26,287 bases of DNA, taken from Ichthyophthirius multifiliis (Eukaryota > Ciliophora > Oligohymenophorea > Hymenostomatida). Below, in pieces: positions 12,732 through 22,956 of this stretch. The notes under the pieces were generated by a model. The model made no database searches. It saw nothing but the letters and a program-made list of their open reading frames with translations, and had not been told where the DNA came from. Made by a program: the position numbers and the translations under genes. Within the stretch, counting starts at the first letter, position 1. The number at the start of each line of letters is the position of its first letter. Location: NCBI RefSeq assembly GCF_000220395.1, contig NW_004086230.1, forward strand, positions 1 to 26,287, given 5' to 3'.

Positions 12732-13983
12732 TCATTTTCCTATACAGAATTCTTTAAAAAGAACATCTAAAACTTCCTCAACATCAACTCTCCCTGTAAT
12801 TTTTCCTATACTATTAACTGCATATCTTAACTCTTCGCAAACCAAATCAGCCTGTAAATTATTTTGATTAAAACAAAAAACTTCTAAATGTTTCATACAT
12901 TTTTCTAACTCAATTCTATGTCTACTTTATGTAATAATAGAATTTTCCTCTATAATATAATCATTTTAAAATTCTATCTTTTTTTATATTGTATTTGATA
13001 AAATATCAATTAAATTATTAATATTAGTATTATTTTGAGCGGAAATGTACCCTTAAACAGGAATTTCTTTATCGAAAATTTTAATATAATGAATAATTTT
13101 ATTTTCCTTTAAATCTATTTTATTTATAAAAGTTAAAACAGTATATTTTTCATTATCTATAATTTAAAAAAGCTACTCATTTTATTATATATTTATCTAA
13201 TATTTATCATCTATATCTTCTATATCTACAATTAAAATTATTATGTCAGATTCTTTAGCTTATTATCTATAATATATAAATATTTATATGTATATATATA
13301 TTAATAAATAAAATATATTTAATTATATTTATTATTTTATATATATTACCTTTTATTAATATATATATTTAATATATATATATAAATAATAATAATAAAT
13401 ATAAATAATATATAAATAAATAATTTTTTTTATAATTAAATAAGTAAAAATTTATTATTTTTATACATTGCTCTATTAACACCTTTTTCTTCTATTTTAT
13501 CTATAGTTGTTCTTATTCCAGCAGTATCATATAAAATAACAGGAAATCCAGAAATATTTAAAACTACAGATAATATATCTCTAGTAGTACCTGGTATTTC
13601 ACTTACTATAGCAATTTCTTTTTTAGCTAAACAATTCAATAAGGTACTTTTTCCAGAGTTTGGCTTTCCCTGTTTATACATATTTTTAAAATTTAATTTT
13701 TTTGTTTAATAACTAACGATTATAGATATTTTGATTCCATCTCTTATAATTTCTCCTTTATTTTTATTATTTAATTAATTCTTTATTTCGTTTAATATTT
13801 TTTAAGTTTATTCTTATGTTTAAGATAATATATTAAATTCTACATCATCCTATTAACAAATATATAACATATAACATATAACATATAACATATAACATAT
13901 AACATATAACATATAACATATAACATATAACATATAACATATAACATATAACATATAAATATTTTAAAACATATATATATATG

Positions 13984-14030
<47 letters not shown>

Positions 14031-14846
14031 TTTTTTATATTATTATTAATATGTAAATACTTAATCAGATTCAAAATCAATAAAAGCTTCTGCATTTGAA
14101 AGTGCTTTTATTAATTCGAATCTCCAATTTTCTAATATTTAACTACTTTTTCCTAAAAACTAATTGGTTGATTATTACCTTTATATTTCAGTTTCAGAAT
14201 TTAATAAATCAGCTAGACCTTCAACTTCCATTAAATCTAATTTATTATTAATTAATGCTCTTTTTGTGAATTCTCCCTTAGTATTTTATATATAAATATA
14301 TATATTTGCTTTATTAAACTTAATCAGCTAATCTAAATTAATTTATTTTCGAAAGTTCATAAAGTATTTTTCTTTATAATGCTCTACTTCCATGAATATG
14401 AAATTCTACAACATCTATATACATATATATATTTACTAAATAATTATCTATTAAAAATAAAAACCTTCTCCCGTATAGCTTTTTGGTCCTTAAAAATAAA
14501 TGAAAATACCTTTATCTATTTATTTATTTTTATCTAAAATCGAATAAAAATTTTTAAAATAAGCATATCTAGGTTAAATTTAGTATTTTTCTTAAATTTA
14601 TTCGTTTGATAGTTTTTCGAAATTTTCTTTTTATATAAATTAATAAGCTTATAAACTATTAAACCCACTTATTCTTATTATCTTATATATTATTTTTATA
14701 ATTTTTAATTTTTAATGCTTTTATATTTATTTTATTACAGAAACTCCTGCTTTTGTTTATCCAGAAGCTAAAGCGAAAATTGAATCATTAAATTTTTGTT
14801 GATTTTTGGAAATTGAAAAATATTAAACTATTATTTTATGGAACAT
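12732..14846 (-). CDS. mnmE: tRNA uridine-5-carboxymethylaminomethyl modification GTPase (MnmE/GTPBP3/MSS1), probably mitochondrial
   Basis: GTPase that with MnmG modifies the wobble uridine (U34) of certain tRNAs; in eukaryotes it acts in mitochondria. Seven exons: 14846-14739, 14681-14465, 14414-14320, 14276-14061, 13849-13718, 13669-13467 and 13266-12732. The introns (57, 50, 43, 211, 48 and 200 nt) are all GT...AG, and the sum is 501 residues, normal for the family. A short N-terminus (MFHKIIVQYF) could be a mitochondrial presequence. Motifs in order: [25 protein letters not shown] with HIHGS, GEFTKRA, the helical domain, G1 GKPNSGKST (257-265), PGTTRD (282-287), G3 DTAG (304-307), G4 NKID (about 372) and the terminal FCIGK with its catalytic Cys498. 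Several motifs are completed exactly across introns, which supports the model. TGA is at 12734-12732. Confidence 0.97.
13861..13958. repeat. 7-bp minisatellite (ACATATA)n, about 14 copies, inside MnmE intron 4
   Basis: Near-perfect head-to-tail copies of ACATATA fill half of the 211-nt fourth intron of the MnmE gene and are followed by a (TA)n run. The other MnmE introns without repeats are 43-57 nt, so the expansion explains the size of this one. Confidence 0.9.
13989..14026. repeat. (TA)n microsatellite in MnmE intron 4
   Basis: Uninterrupted TA dinucleotides next to the 7-bp minisatellite, entirely within the same intron. Confidence 0.85.
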
Positions 14847-14952
14847 TAAGAGTTTATTTTATTTATTTTAATAAAAGTCCAAAAATATATATATTTTTTT
14901 TATATATTAACTATAAATATAACAAAAAATATATTTTTTTGTTTTTTTGTTT

Positions 14953-16100
14953 TCAATAATTATCTAAAATTTATAAAAAATTTATACTTTCTTATTCGAT
15001 TTATTAATAATTAATATTTTTTTCAAATTATTTATATTATACATTTAGAAAAATATCCTTATTTTCTTTCATTTTTTTAAATATTTATTATGATTAATAA
15101 CCTATTTCGTTATTTTCTTAATTACAAATTAAGATTTAAGTATTAATTTTTTATTAAATTTATTAAAAGTCATAATATAAAGGAAAAAATTATTTTTCAT
15201 TTAAATTTCCAAAAATCTACATTTTTTCTTCTTTTTAATTTTTCATAAAATTCTCTTCATCAAACAATCCATTTTTTTTTTTTTTTTTAAAAATAAAAAA
15301 CAAAAAACAAAAAAATTAAATAAAATAATAATAAAAAAAAAAATTAAACATATATGACACATTTTTCTAATAGATTAGGCTTTTAGATAATTGTTTGTAA
15401 TAGAATTAAACCTGAAATTTCTGTATTTGAAAAAGCATATAATTATTTAGAAATTTCTTATTCCTTAATAAATTCTAAAACAGTAATCAAATCATTAAAG
15501 CTGTTTTATCTTCTTTCTTTTATTCCATTTTCGAACCATTCTTTACTAATATTATATGTACCTCTTAAAATAGGAAAAACAAGTAGAGTTCCTTAATTTA
15601 TTAATTAAATAAAACTTTCTAAAAGACCTTTATTATTAATTAATTATTTTTTATAAAAATATTCAATTTATTTTGTTATAACTATCTTCTGATTTAGAAT
15701 TCAACATATAATTTAGATAAATCAAACATTTACTTTAATTAGAAATTTTTTTAATATTATAAAATAAATAAAAAGGAACTTTTTCACCATTTTAATTAAT
15801 AGCTTCTAATCTTTTATTTATTTAAATTTAGTTGTATTTTTTTTTTAAAAAATATTTGAAGTAAAATATTATATTTTTATACTTTTCAATTTTAAAATCT
15901 TCTTAATTAAAGCCTGGATATGAAATAATATGAAAACTTTAAAGTTATCTGATGCCCATGTTATAATTCATGTAATTTTAAGGAGAAAAAAAACTCTTAA
16001 AAAATTAAATAAAAATTTAATTTATATATATAATATAAATATGTTTAATATTATATATATATAAAAAATAAATATAAGTATAAAATAAAAATATATAATT

Positions 16101-16148
<48 letters not shown>

Positions 16149-17505
16149 CTAAATATATATTTTTAATTTTTTACTTAAATAAGAAAGTTAAATGATGTAG
16201 ATTCGTAATATTAATTATTTACTTAAATTATATTTAAAAAATTCTCTTTAAAAACTAAATTATGAAACTATTTTGTTTTGAAATTATAAATTTTAATGTA
16301 ATCTTTCTAAAATCCTTATATAATAATACACACGTAATGTTAAAAAACTTCAAAATACTTTATATATTCATCATTTTAACATTGAAAAAATAATTAAATA
16401 TTTTAAATTATTATCGGCTTTTATTTCTTTTATAATATTTGTATAAGATGTTCATTATTTTTATTATCTGGTTAATTTTCTAGATTACTTAAAAGTAAAT
16501 CTTTTGCTTATTCATAAATAATCTTCCTATTTTATTAAGTAGGGCTTAACATTTTATTTTATTTATATTCAACAATATCTTTTCTTTTATTTTAAAAACA
16601 AGCCGAATAAATCTTTTTTTTTATTATTAATAAAAAATATATATTTGTTACTTTTTAAGGTTTTTAATTTATTGTTTTTCTTGTAAAAAATAATTGTTTT
16701 TCTCCAATTTTTAAGTTAACATCACTTTCCTTTTTTTTGTAATATATATATATATATATAAACAATAATTTTTTTTTTATTTACAAAAAATTTACGAAAC
16801 ATACTATTTTATATATAAGTTTCTTTAAAAAAAAGTTCTTTTGTATTTTCTTTGCTTTTTTCAACAAAAATAAATTTATGATTTAATTGTTTTTAAATTT
16901 TAATTTCAAATTAAGTATTTTTTTCTTCCTTAAAAATATTTTCTTATATAATATTTTCACAATTTTCAATATTAGCAATTTACAATTCATTAAAAATATT
17001 ATTTTATTCATTTTTTTTGACAAAATATATGTTATTATATAAGTCAAATTAAACATATTATTAAATATTTTTAAATATGTTTTGATAAAACTTATTGTTA
17101 AATAAATCTTTTATAATTAATATATTTATATTCTCATATTCTAAAATTAAAGCAATATATTAATGTTAGAAATCGAATTAAAAATTTTAAAAATCATTTA
17201 TAATACCTTCTTCAATTTTTTAAATAAAATTTTAAATTATTATATCTTGATTATTTTTTTTCAAAAAATTTAATATTTCCCTTTTCGTTATTACTTCTTC
17301 CTCATCTTCTACTTTTTATAACAAAAATGGATTAAATTTGAAATATTAGGATTTTGTCCTATATATATTTAAATTGGATTCTCCTACAAGTCTTTAATCC
17401 TAATTATAATAAATAAAACTAAAATAATATTTTTTTTATGTAAAAAAAATATTTTCGAATACTTGTTGGTATATTAAGGAACATAATTATAATTTTCCTT
17501 TTTTA
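14953..17505 (-). CDS. oligopeptidase B-like protein (prolyl oligopeptidase family S9), catalytic residues apparently lost
   Basis: The reading aligns along its length with oligopeptidase B: the N-terminal EILNFLKKNN helix, propeller segments (HKFIFVEKSKEN, IGEKQLFFTRK), YESTSFNFLIQSFFSPQNYM matching the 'LRY.YSS..TP' segment, EAINQNGEKVPFYLFY, LLVFPILRGTYNISKEWFENG and a C-terminal helix (about 690 residues). Exons: from ~17393 to 16764, 16729-16175, 15995-15683, 15627-15350, 15252-14953; introns of 34, 179, 55 and 97 nt keep phase. The GGSxGG nucleophile elbow is replaced by SNTEISGLI, with Glu where the serine should be. The catalytic Asp region reads ICNQENNEIG and the usual GHGG histidine motif is absent. 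The frame is nevertheless intact over five exons, which suggests a maintained pseudoenzyme. The first exon near ATG 17505 is not resolved. It ends 106 bp before MnmE on the same strand. Confidence 0.82.
16105..16142. repeat. (TA)n microsatellite in an intron of the oligopeptidase-like gene
   Basis: A pure TA run inside the 179-nt intron 15996-16174, again in an intron much larger than its neighbours. Confidence 0.8.
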
Positions 17506-17949
17506 TAATATGAAATTAATTTTTAATATTTTTTATTGGTTGTAATTATATAAATATTGAATATTAAGTATTTTATAAGAACTATTTTATTTTAGTCAAT
17601 TTGGATATTTTAAACATATTTTTTTTTTAATATATTATTTTATTTTTAATTTATTTACTTATAAACAATATAATAAATATACTTTTTATAAATTTAATTT
17701 ATTAAACAAGAAATACTCTAATTTTAAAGAAATGGATTTAGTTTTTTATTCGAATCCAGATTTTTTTATATTTATAAAATAAAAATGATTAAAATCTTTT
17801 TTTTGTTTAAAAATAAAATAAAATAAAAAAAAATAACATGCACAAAAAAAAAAAAGTATGTAAAATTTAAAAAAAAAAAATTTTTTTTTTTTCTAAATAA
17901 AATAAAATAAAATAAATACAATAAAAAAAAATACAATAAAAAAAAAAGT
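17506..17949. other. shared 5' region of two divergent genes
   Basis: A+T-rich spacer between the minus-strand oligopeptidase-like gene and the plus-strand histidine kinase. It should carry both promoters. Long A and T runs around 17860-17940 and repeats of AAATAAAATA are visible, but no defined regulatory motif can be supported. Confidence 0.5.
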
Positions 17950-19700
17950 ATGTAATTAACTCAATAAATATAATACAATAAATTAACTCTCGATTTTAAA
18001 AATCCAGATGAAAACGAGGATTTTAAAAAGACTAAATTTTCCCAAAATAAAATCCTATTAATATTTATAATACTATATTAATTCACCTCTTTTTTTGTAA
18101 TTAAGTTTTATTTCAAAATTGACTCATATTTAATTATCTTTTTAATCATAAACTTCTTTATATTAATCGCATTATTAACTATTTTATTTAAATTTTTTTA
18201 ACAGAAATATAACTATTTTTCTATATTTCTATTTATCTAATCTAATTTATATGACATGTTCACGATTTTAATAATTAATATTATAATAGAAAATGATTCT
18301 AATCATTAAAAGCTGTATAGTAAATTTCTATGTCAATTTTATTGTATATACTAAATTCTTTAGCTTCCTTTATTCTATAACTGGTATTTTCGAGTAATAA
18401 AAATATTATTAGCCCCATCTATTTAAATAATATACTACCATGGACACAAGGAAGGTTTTATAATATTATCTTACAGTTTATTGTTGATATTAGTTTGGAA
18501 TTTTTGCTATATAAACGAGTTAAATGAGAAATATATATTCCATTAAGTATTTATAGAAAAGGAGAAATTGAAATAATTCAAAAATATAATAGAGGAATAT
18601 TCATAAACTTCAGAAATAATAATAAGTAAAGAAAAAGAAAATTCTTAGAATTCTTTAATTGAGCCTTTAAATTGTGAAAATATGACAAAATTGAAATTCA
18701 AATAAAATCAAAGCCAACAACTTTCTGTTTAGAAATTAAATTTTTAAATTAAAAAAATTTCATAATTTTTATAAATTTCGTATATGAATAAAAAATTTTC
18801 GGAATTTTTTTCAAATTAAAAACATGAAATTTTTAAAAAATTAAATGAGATTTTCCTAGACAAAAATATCAGTCTTTTTTAAGTTTTAAGTTATTTATTA
18901 TTTAAAAAAGTGCGAAAAAATAATGAAAATCTTGAAAACTTTCTATATTAAAAATAAGTTTAATAAAATAATTTTTCTCAAATTAAATAAGAATACATGT
19001 TTTTAGAAATTTTTGATTAATAAAACTAAATGTATTATGATATTAGATTAGTTTAATTATTTTATAACTAAAAAGAATCTATTTTATTAATAATGAATGA
19101 CATTAGTAGTGCTGTAATAAATAAAAGAATGAAAGACACCCAAAAAGAGATTGAAATGACACTTGCATAGGCGGCTCATGATATAAGAACACCTCTAAAT
19201 TATATATAATAGATTTCTTATGAGAATAAGTCGAAAGTATTTTCTGATTTAAAAACTAATTAAGACTTCAATAATATAAATATAAACTGCTATCATTTAT
19301 TGTTTTTAGTATCGGATATACTAGATTCCTAGAAAATAAAATAAAACAAATTTTCAGTAGTTTAAAGCAAATTTTAAATGAGTAAATTAATGTAAGAAAT
19401 ATAGGAATTATTTGATATATAAATAAAATAAAAAAATATAAAACTAGAAATATTTTTAAAAAAAGACATTTAGGTTTGTTCTGATAAAAACAGAATTAAA
19501 TAGATAATCGTGAATTTATTTTCAAACGCAATAAAATTTACAAACGGAATTATTTAAATAAAAATAAATCTGTTGAAAAATAAAGACATTATCTTTTTTA
19601 GTATATAAGATAATGGATAAGGAATTCCTATATAAATTAAAAACAAGCTGTTTTCAGAATTTTCTACTTTTGATAATAAAAATGGAAATAACAAATATGG

Positions 19701-19770
<70 letters not shown>

Positions 19771-20602
19771 CTTTTTATATATTATAAAAGGCGTTGGTTT
19801 AGGTCTTTTATTATGTAAAAATTTAGTATCTATATTAGGTCCTAAGAAGAAAATATATATAGAAAGTGATATACAAAAGGGTGGAACAAAATTTAGTTTT
19901 TTATTATTTAAGAATATATAATAATAATTAGATAAAAATTCTTTTTAATAAAATAATTAATAAGTAGAATAAAATGATTCAAGTTAAATAAATACAGATG
20001 AATTTGACTCTGATATAGAAGAAATAATAGATCATAATAATTAAAATTTAGAAACCTAAGAAATAGAATAATAATAGAAAAATAATTCCTTATAATCTTA
20101 TTAATTTACCACAAACTCATCTTAATTTAATGAAAACTCTCAAGGACCTAATATAATAAATAAATAAACACCTGAAGATATATATTATAAACACGAAAAA
20201 AGATATTCATTAAAAAAAATCTAATAAAGATTCTAAAGAATATTATTAGTAGATGACTCCGCTTTTAATTTATAATTAATGATAAACATATTTAAAGATT
20301 TCGAAAATATAGAAATTTAACTCTCAAACGACGGAAAAGAAGCTTTATAAAAATATTAATTAAATCCTTTTGATTTAATTATATTAGATATCCAAATGCC
20401 TTTTCTAAACGGCTTTGAGTGTACAAAAGAAATACGTAAATACGAAGAAATAAAAAATCTAAATAACTCTATAATAATAATAAACTCAGCTTATATATCT
20501 AATTACGAAATCGAAAAAACTTAATAGGTTTAGGCTAATGAAATACTTGAAAAACCAATAAAATAAAATGATTTATTAATTATTTTGTATAAATACATAT
20601 GA
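17950..20602 (+). CDS. membrane hybrid histidine kinase with C-terminal receiver domain
   Basis: Two-component sensor that autophosphorylates a histidine and passes the phosphate to an aspartate in its own receiver. ATG 17950 (MQLTQQIQ), one intron 19700-19790, TGA 20600-20602, 853 residues. The N-terminal ~200 residues form about five or six hydrophobic helices (for example ILLIFIILQF, YLIIFLIINFFILIALL, GFIILSYSLLLILVW), with no large extracellular domain. A linker and a probable degenerate PAS-like region end in LLIMNDIS. The H-box is AAHDIRTPLNYI (His410), the N-box NLFSNAIKFT, G1 DNGQGIP, and G2 is completed across the intron as YG|VGLGL. After a Gln/Asn/Ser-rich linker the receiver begins LLVDDS (two acidic residues near 738-739), has phospho-acceptor Asp783 in LDIQMPFLNGFE, Ser in NSAY and Lys in EKPIK, so all key residues are present. 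Such hybrid kinases are common in ciliates. Its ligand is unknown. Confidence 0.95.
19704..19767. repeat. (TA)n microsatellite forming most of the kinase intron
   Basis: A run of about 31 TA units occupies roughly two thirds of the 91-nt intron that splits the G2 ATP-binding motif of the histidine kinase. The donor is GTATTATA and the acceptor TATAAAAG. Confidence 0.88.
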
Positions 20603-20629
20603 AATATAAATAATATATATATATATTTT

Positions 20630-20992
20630 TCAATTAATTTTATATTTTGTTTATATATTTCCTACTTCACTTAAAATTGTATTAGCTATGAATTTATTTA
20701 AATCTTCATCATTTCTAAACATTTCTCTTAAATGAAAGGGGGTGATTCTTTTGTTCTTTTTTACTTTGCAAACATTTCCGGCACTTTCGAGAACTTCAAC
20801 TGTTAAATATTATAAAACAGCTGCTAGATATATAGATGTTTATTTATTTATTCTTAAAGTTTTATGTTCTTATTTTAAATATCTACCTATCCTGGAACAA
20901 GGAAAAATTAAGCCAGCTCGTGTTTATTTACTTATTCTTTTCTAATTTACTATTTAATTATTTTTCTAAAGCGAATATTTTTATTAATTCAT
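20630..20992 (-). CDS. highly divergent histone H2A variant
   Basis: Single exon, ATG 20992-20990 to TGA 20632-20630, 120 residues (canonical H2A about 130). The histone fold is clear: TRAGLIFPCSRIGRYLK corresponds to RAGLQFPVGRVHRLLRK, SIYLAAVLQYLTVEVLESAGN to the alpha2 helix, and RITPFHLREMFRNDEDLNKF to the region leading to alpha3. The L1 loop (QEHKTLRINKQT) is unlike KGNYAERVGAG. Of the acidic-patch positions, the first Glu is Gln (TAA codon), while the other two alpha2 Glu and the DED triplet (residues 95-97) remain acidic. The C-terminal docking segment lacks VLPNIQ and ends NIQTKYKIN. The basic tail is short and weakly charged. It converges on the histidine kinase gene with only 27 bp between stops, and its ATG overlaps the stop of the ANP32-like gene. 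Likely a specialised chromatin role, unproven. Confidence 0.92.
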
Positions 20993-21095
20993 TATAGGTA
21001 ATTATTTTTTAACTTTAAAAGATGTTTTTTTATTTTTTTAAAAAATTGTAATTTCTATGCATTTTATAAGAATAGTTATTAATTTACTACTACTG

Positions 21096-21158
<63 letters not shown>

Positions 21159-21708
21159 CAAAAAGACTTTATGGCACTCTTTATGCTGAAATATTCATGC
21201 TTTATTAATCATAGTCTTTTCCTCTTTTATCTTAAGTATCTAATATTTATAAAGAAGGAAACATATTAAATACATTTTCTCTATAATCATTTTCCAAATA
21301 AATAGGATTATTTAATAAATCCAATTAAAAAATTTATTTCATCTACCCTAATAACTTTAAATCATTTATATTTTTTATCCTATTAGCTCCTAACATTAAT
21401 GTCTATAAATGCCTTGAACCCCTCAAATATTATAATTAATCGCCTGTTATTTAATTAAAAACTAAATCTAATCGTATTAAAGCTGGCAAACGAGGAAATA
21501 AAGTTAAATCATTTAATAAACAGTCGTTTATAGTCAACATTTGTAAGCATATAAATTTTTCTAAAGCGTTTTTAAGCTAATAATTAAATTTTTAGAATCG
21601 TATAGAAACTATTTCTATCACATATACTTCGTCGTCATTTAAATCTCCTTATTAATTTTTTATTGATTATAAGGCTTTATTTGTTTCTTCTTGTATGTCT
21701 ATGTTCAT
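20989..21708 (-). CDS. ANP32-family leucine-rich nuclear protein
   Basis: ATG 21708-21706 to TGA 20991-20989, 239 residues if read without introns. The N-terminal ~165 residues match the ANP32 fold: a cap, leucine-rich repeats (CLQMLTINDCLLNDL, LPALIRLDLVFNQITG, HLQTLMLGANRIKNI, QLDLLNNPIYLE) and the diagnostic C-cap NDYRENVFNMFPSLQILD followed by DKRGK. Members of this family bind histones and act as chaperones or phosphatase regulators; the acidic tail used for this in animals is not visible here. Instead there are 19 glutamines (residues 186-204) from a pure TAA run and a low-complexity end of about 35 residues that may belong to an intron (donor GTAGTAG just after the Gln tract). The gene is directly upstream of the H2A variant on the same strand. 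Confidence 0.88.
21096..21153. repeat. (ATT/TAA)19 trinucleotide microsatellite, coding for polyglutamine
   Basis: An uninterrupted ATT run on the plus strand. On the minus strand it is in frame as 19 TAA codons of the ANP32-like gene, which mean Gln in this code. Confidence 0.92.
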
Positions 21709-22243
21709 ATATTTTATAATCTTTTTTTGTTCTTAATATATTTATTATGAATATTATTTATAAAATATATATAATTTATAATTTATGTATAATATGTTTT
21801 ATTCTTTTTCGTGATTTTCTGAGCATTTCTTATATTATATATTATTTATTTTATTAATTGCGGGAAAAAAAAATATTTACTTACTTATATATATAAAATT
21901 TGTAGTTTAATTAAATATAATTGTTACTATAATAAAGTTAATTACTTTATTATATTATCAAAATAGTTTTTTAGTATTTTTAAATATAGAAAATGTCAGT
22001 GCTTTTTAAATATAGAAAATATAAGTGTTTTAACGAATTTTTAATAAATAAACTTTATAATATATAAACTAAGGCAAATATAAAATTTGATTTATTTAAT
22101 AATTTTTAAATAAATATTTTTTCAATTAAATAAATAAAATAATTATTTCAATTAAATATAAAAAAAAAAAAATATTATTTTTTATTATTTTATATATATA
22201 AAAATATTTAAAATAAAATCATTATAAACTAAAAAATAAAAAA
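21709..22243. other. shared 5' region of divergent ANP32-like and helical-protein genes
   Basis: A+T-rich spacer between divergently transcribed genes, expected to hold both promoters. An 18-bp direct repeat, TTTTTAAATATAGAAAAT, occurs at 21977-21994 and 22003-22020, 26 bp apart. Nothing else stands out. Confidence 0.5.
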
Positions 22244-22956
22244 ATGGATTAAATAAAAGAAATCCTAAAACAAATAAAATAAAGTCAAAAGAATCTTCGT
22301 GTAAAAACCTCCGTATACTTAAATAAGCTCGAAGAAATAATATTCTCTAAAAGCTTAAAACTAGATTAAAAATCATAAAGATTAATCCTAACCGGAAATA
22401 CAAATGAAGATTTACCCGGTCTAATAAAATTATGTGGAATGAAATCAAAAATTCGTGGCAATTTAAAAAAATCAGCCTACAATAGTATAAAACTACTTCT
22501 AAAAATATTAGAAAACCATCCATAAAAGAAAGAATTTCTAAAAATATTTTACGATTTCGATGACGAAGAGTTCCTTTAAATGAGACTTGGTTAACATATT
22601 GCAAGTGATAATAAAAACCAAGAAGCAGCATATTAAATAGCCCGATTAATAAAAGAAAAAAGGCCACATTTAGATTCGAAATAATATATAGATGGAAAAT
22701 CTCCTTAAGAAAAATTTAGTGAATGGCTAAAAATATATAAAAAAAATGAGGCTGAGAAATAAATCAAATAAACCGAATGGAAAGAAAATGAAGACGAAAC
22801 TTAAAATAATACTATATTATAAGATGTAAATTAAGAAAACTAAGAATATAGGACTTCTAATGTAAAAAAAAGAGACGAAAAAAATCTAAAAAATAAAAGT
22901 ATTTTTAATAAATAAACCTCCTTTTATTAGAAAAAATTCCGAATTTTATAAAATGA
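22244..22956 (+). CDS. helical protein of unknown family (or N-terminal part of the SEC5 protein)
   Basis: ATG 22244 (MDQIKEILKQIKQSQ). About 195 residues of well-formed helices: NLRVKTSVYLNKLEEIIF, LPGLIKLCGMKSKIRG, SAYNSIKLLLKILENHP, KKEFLKIFYDFDDEEF, NQEAAYQIARLIKEKRP and SPQEKFSEWLKIYKK, then an acidic Gln-rich tail. The length and regularity suggest an armadillo- or VHS-like helical repeat, but I cannot name a family. With intron 22899-22930 the frame stops at 22954-22956, overlapping the SEC5 ATG as ATGA; without it the stop is 22964-22966. A different intron (22826-22874, GT...AG, in phase) would instead fuse it to SEC5, whose frame looks coding upstream of its ATG (PPFIRKNSEFYK). Both readings are open. 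Confidence 0.65.

Noticed and set aside
13670-13681. Start of a separate small GTPase gene (MYKQ...) at 13681
   Set aside because: The MYK residues lie in MnmE intron 5. The exon continues in phase from GKPNSGKST and back to the upstream exon, so it is part of MnmE.
22347-22667. A 106-residue ATG frame on the minus strand
   Set aside because: It is the antisense of the helical-protein gene, whose plus-strand reading has regular helices and extends well beyond it. The minus frame is only a hydrophobic shadow of A+T-rich codons.
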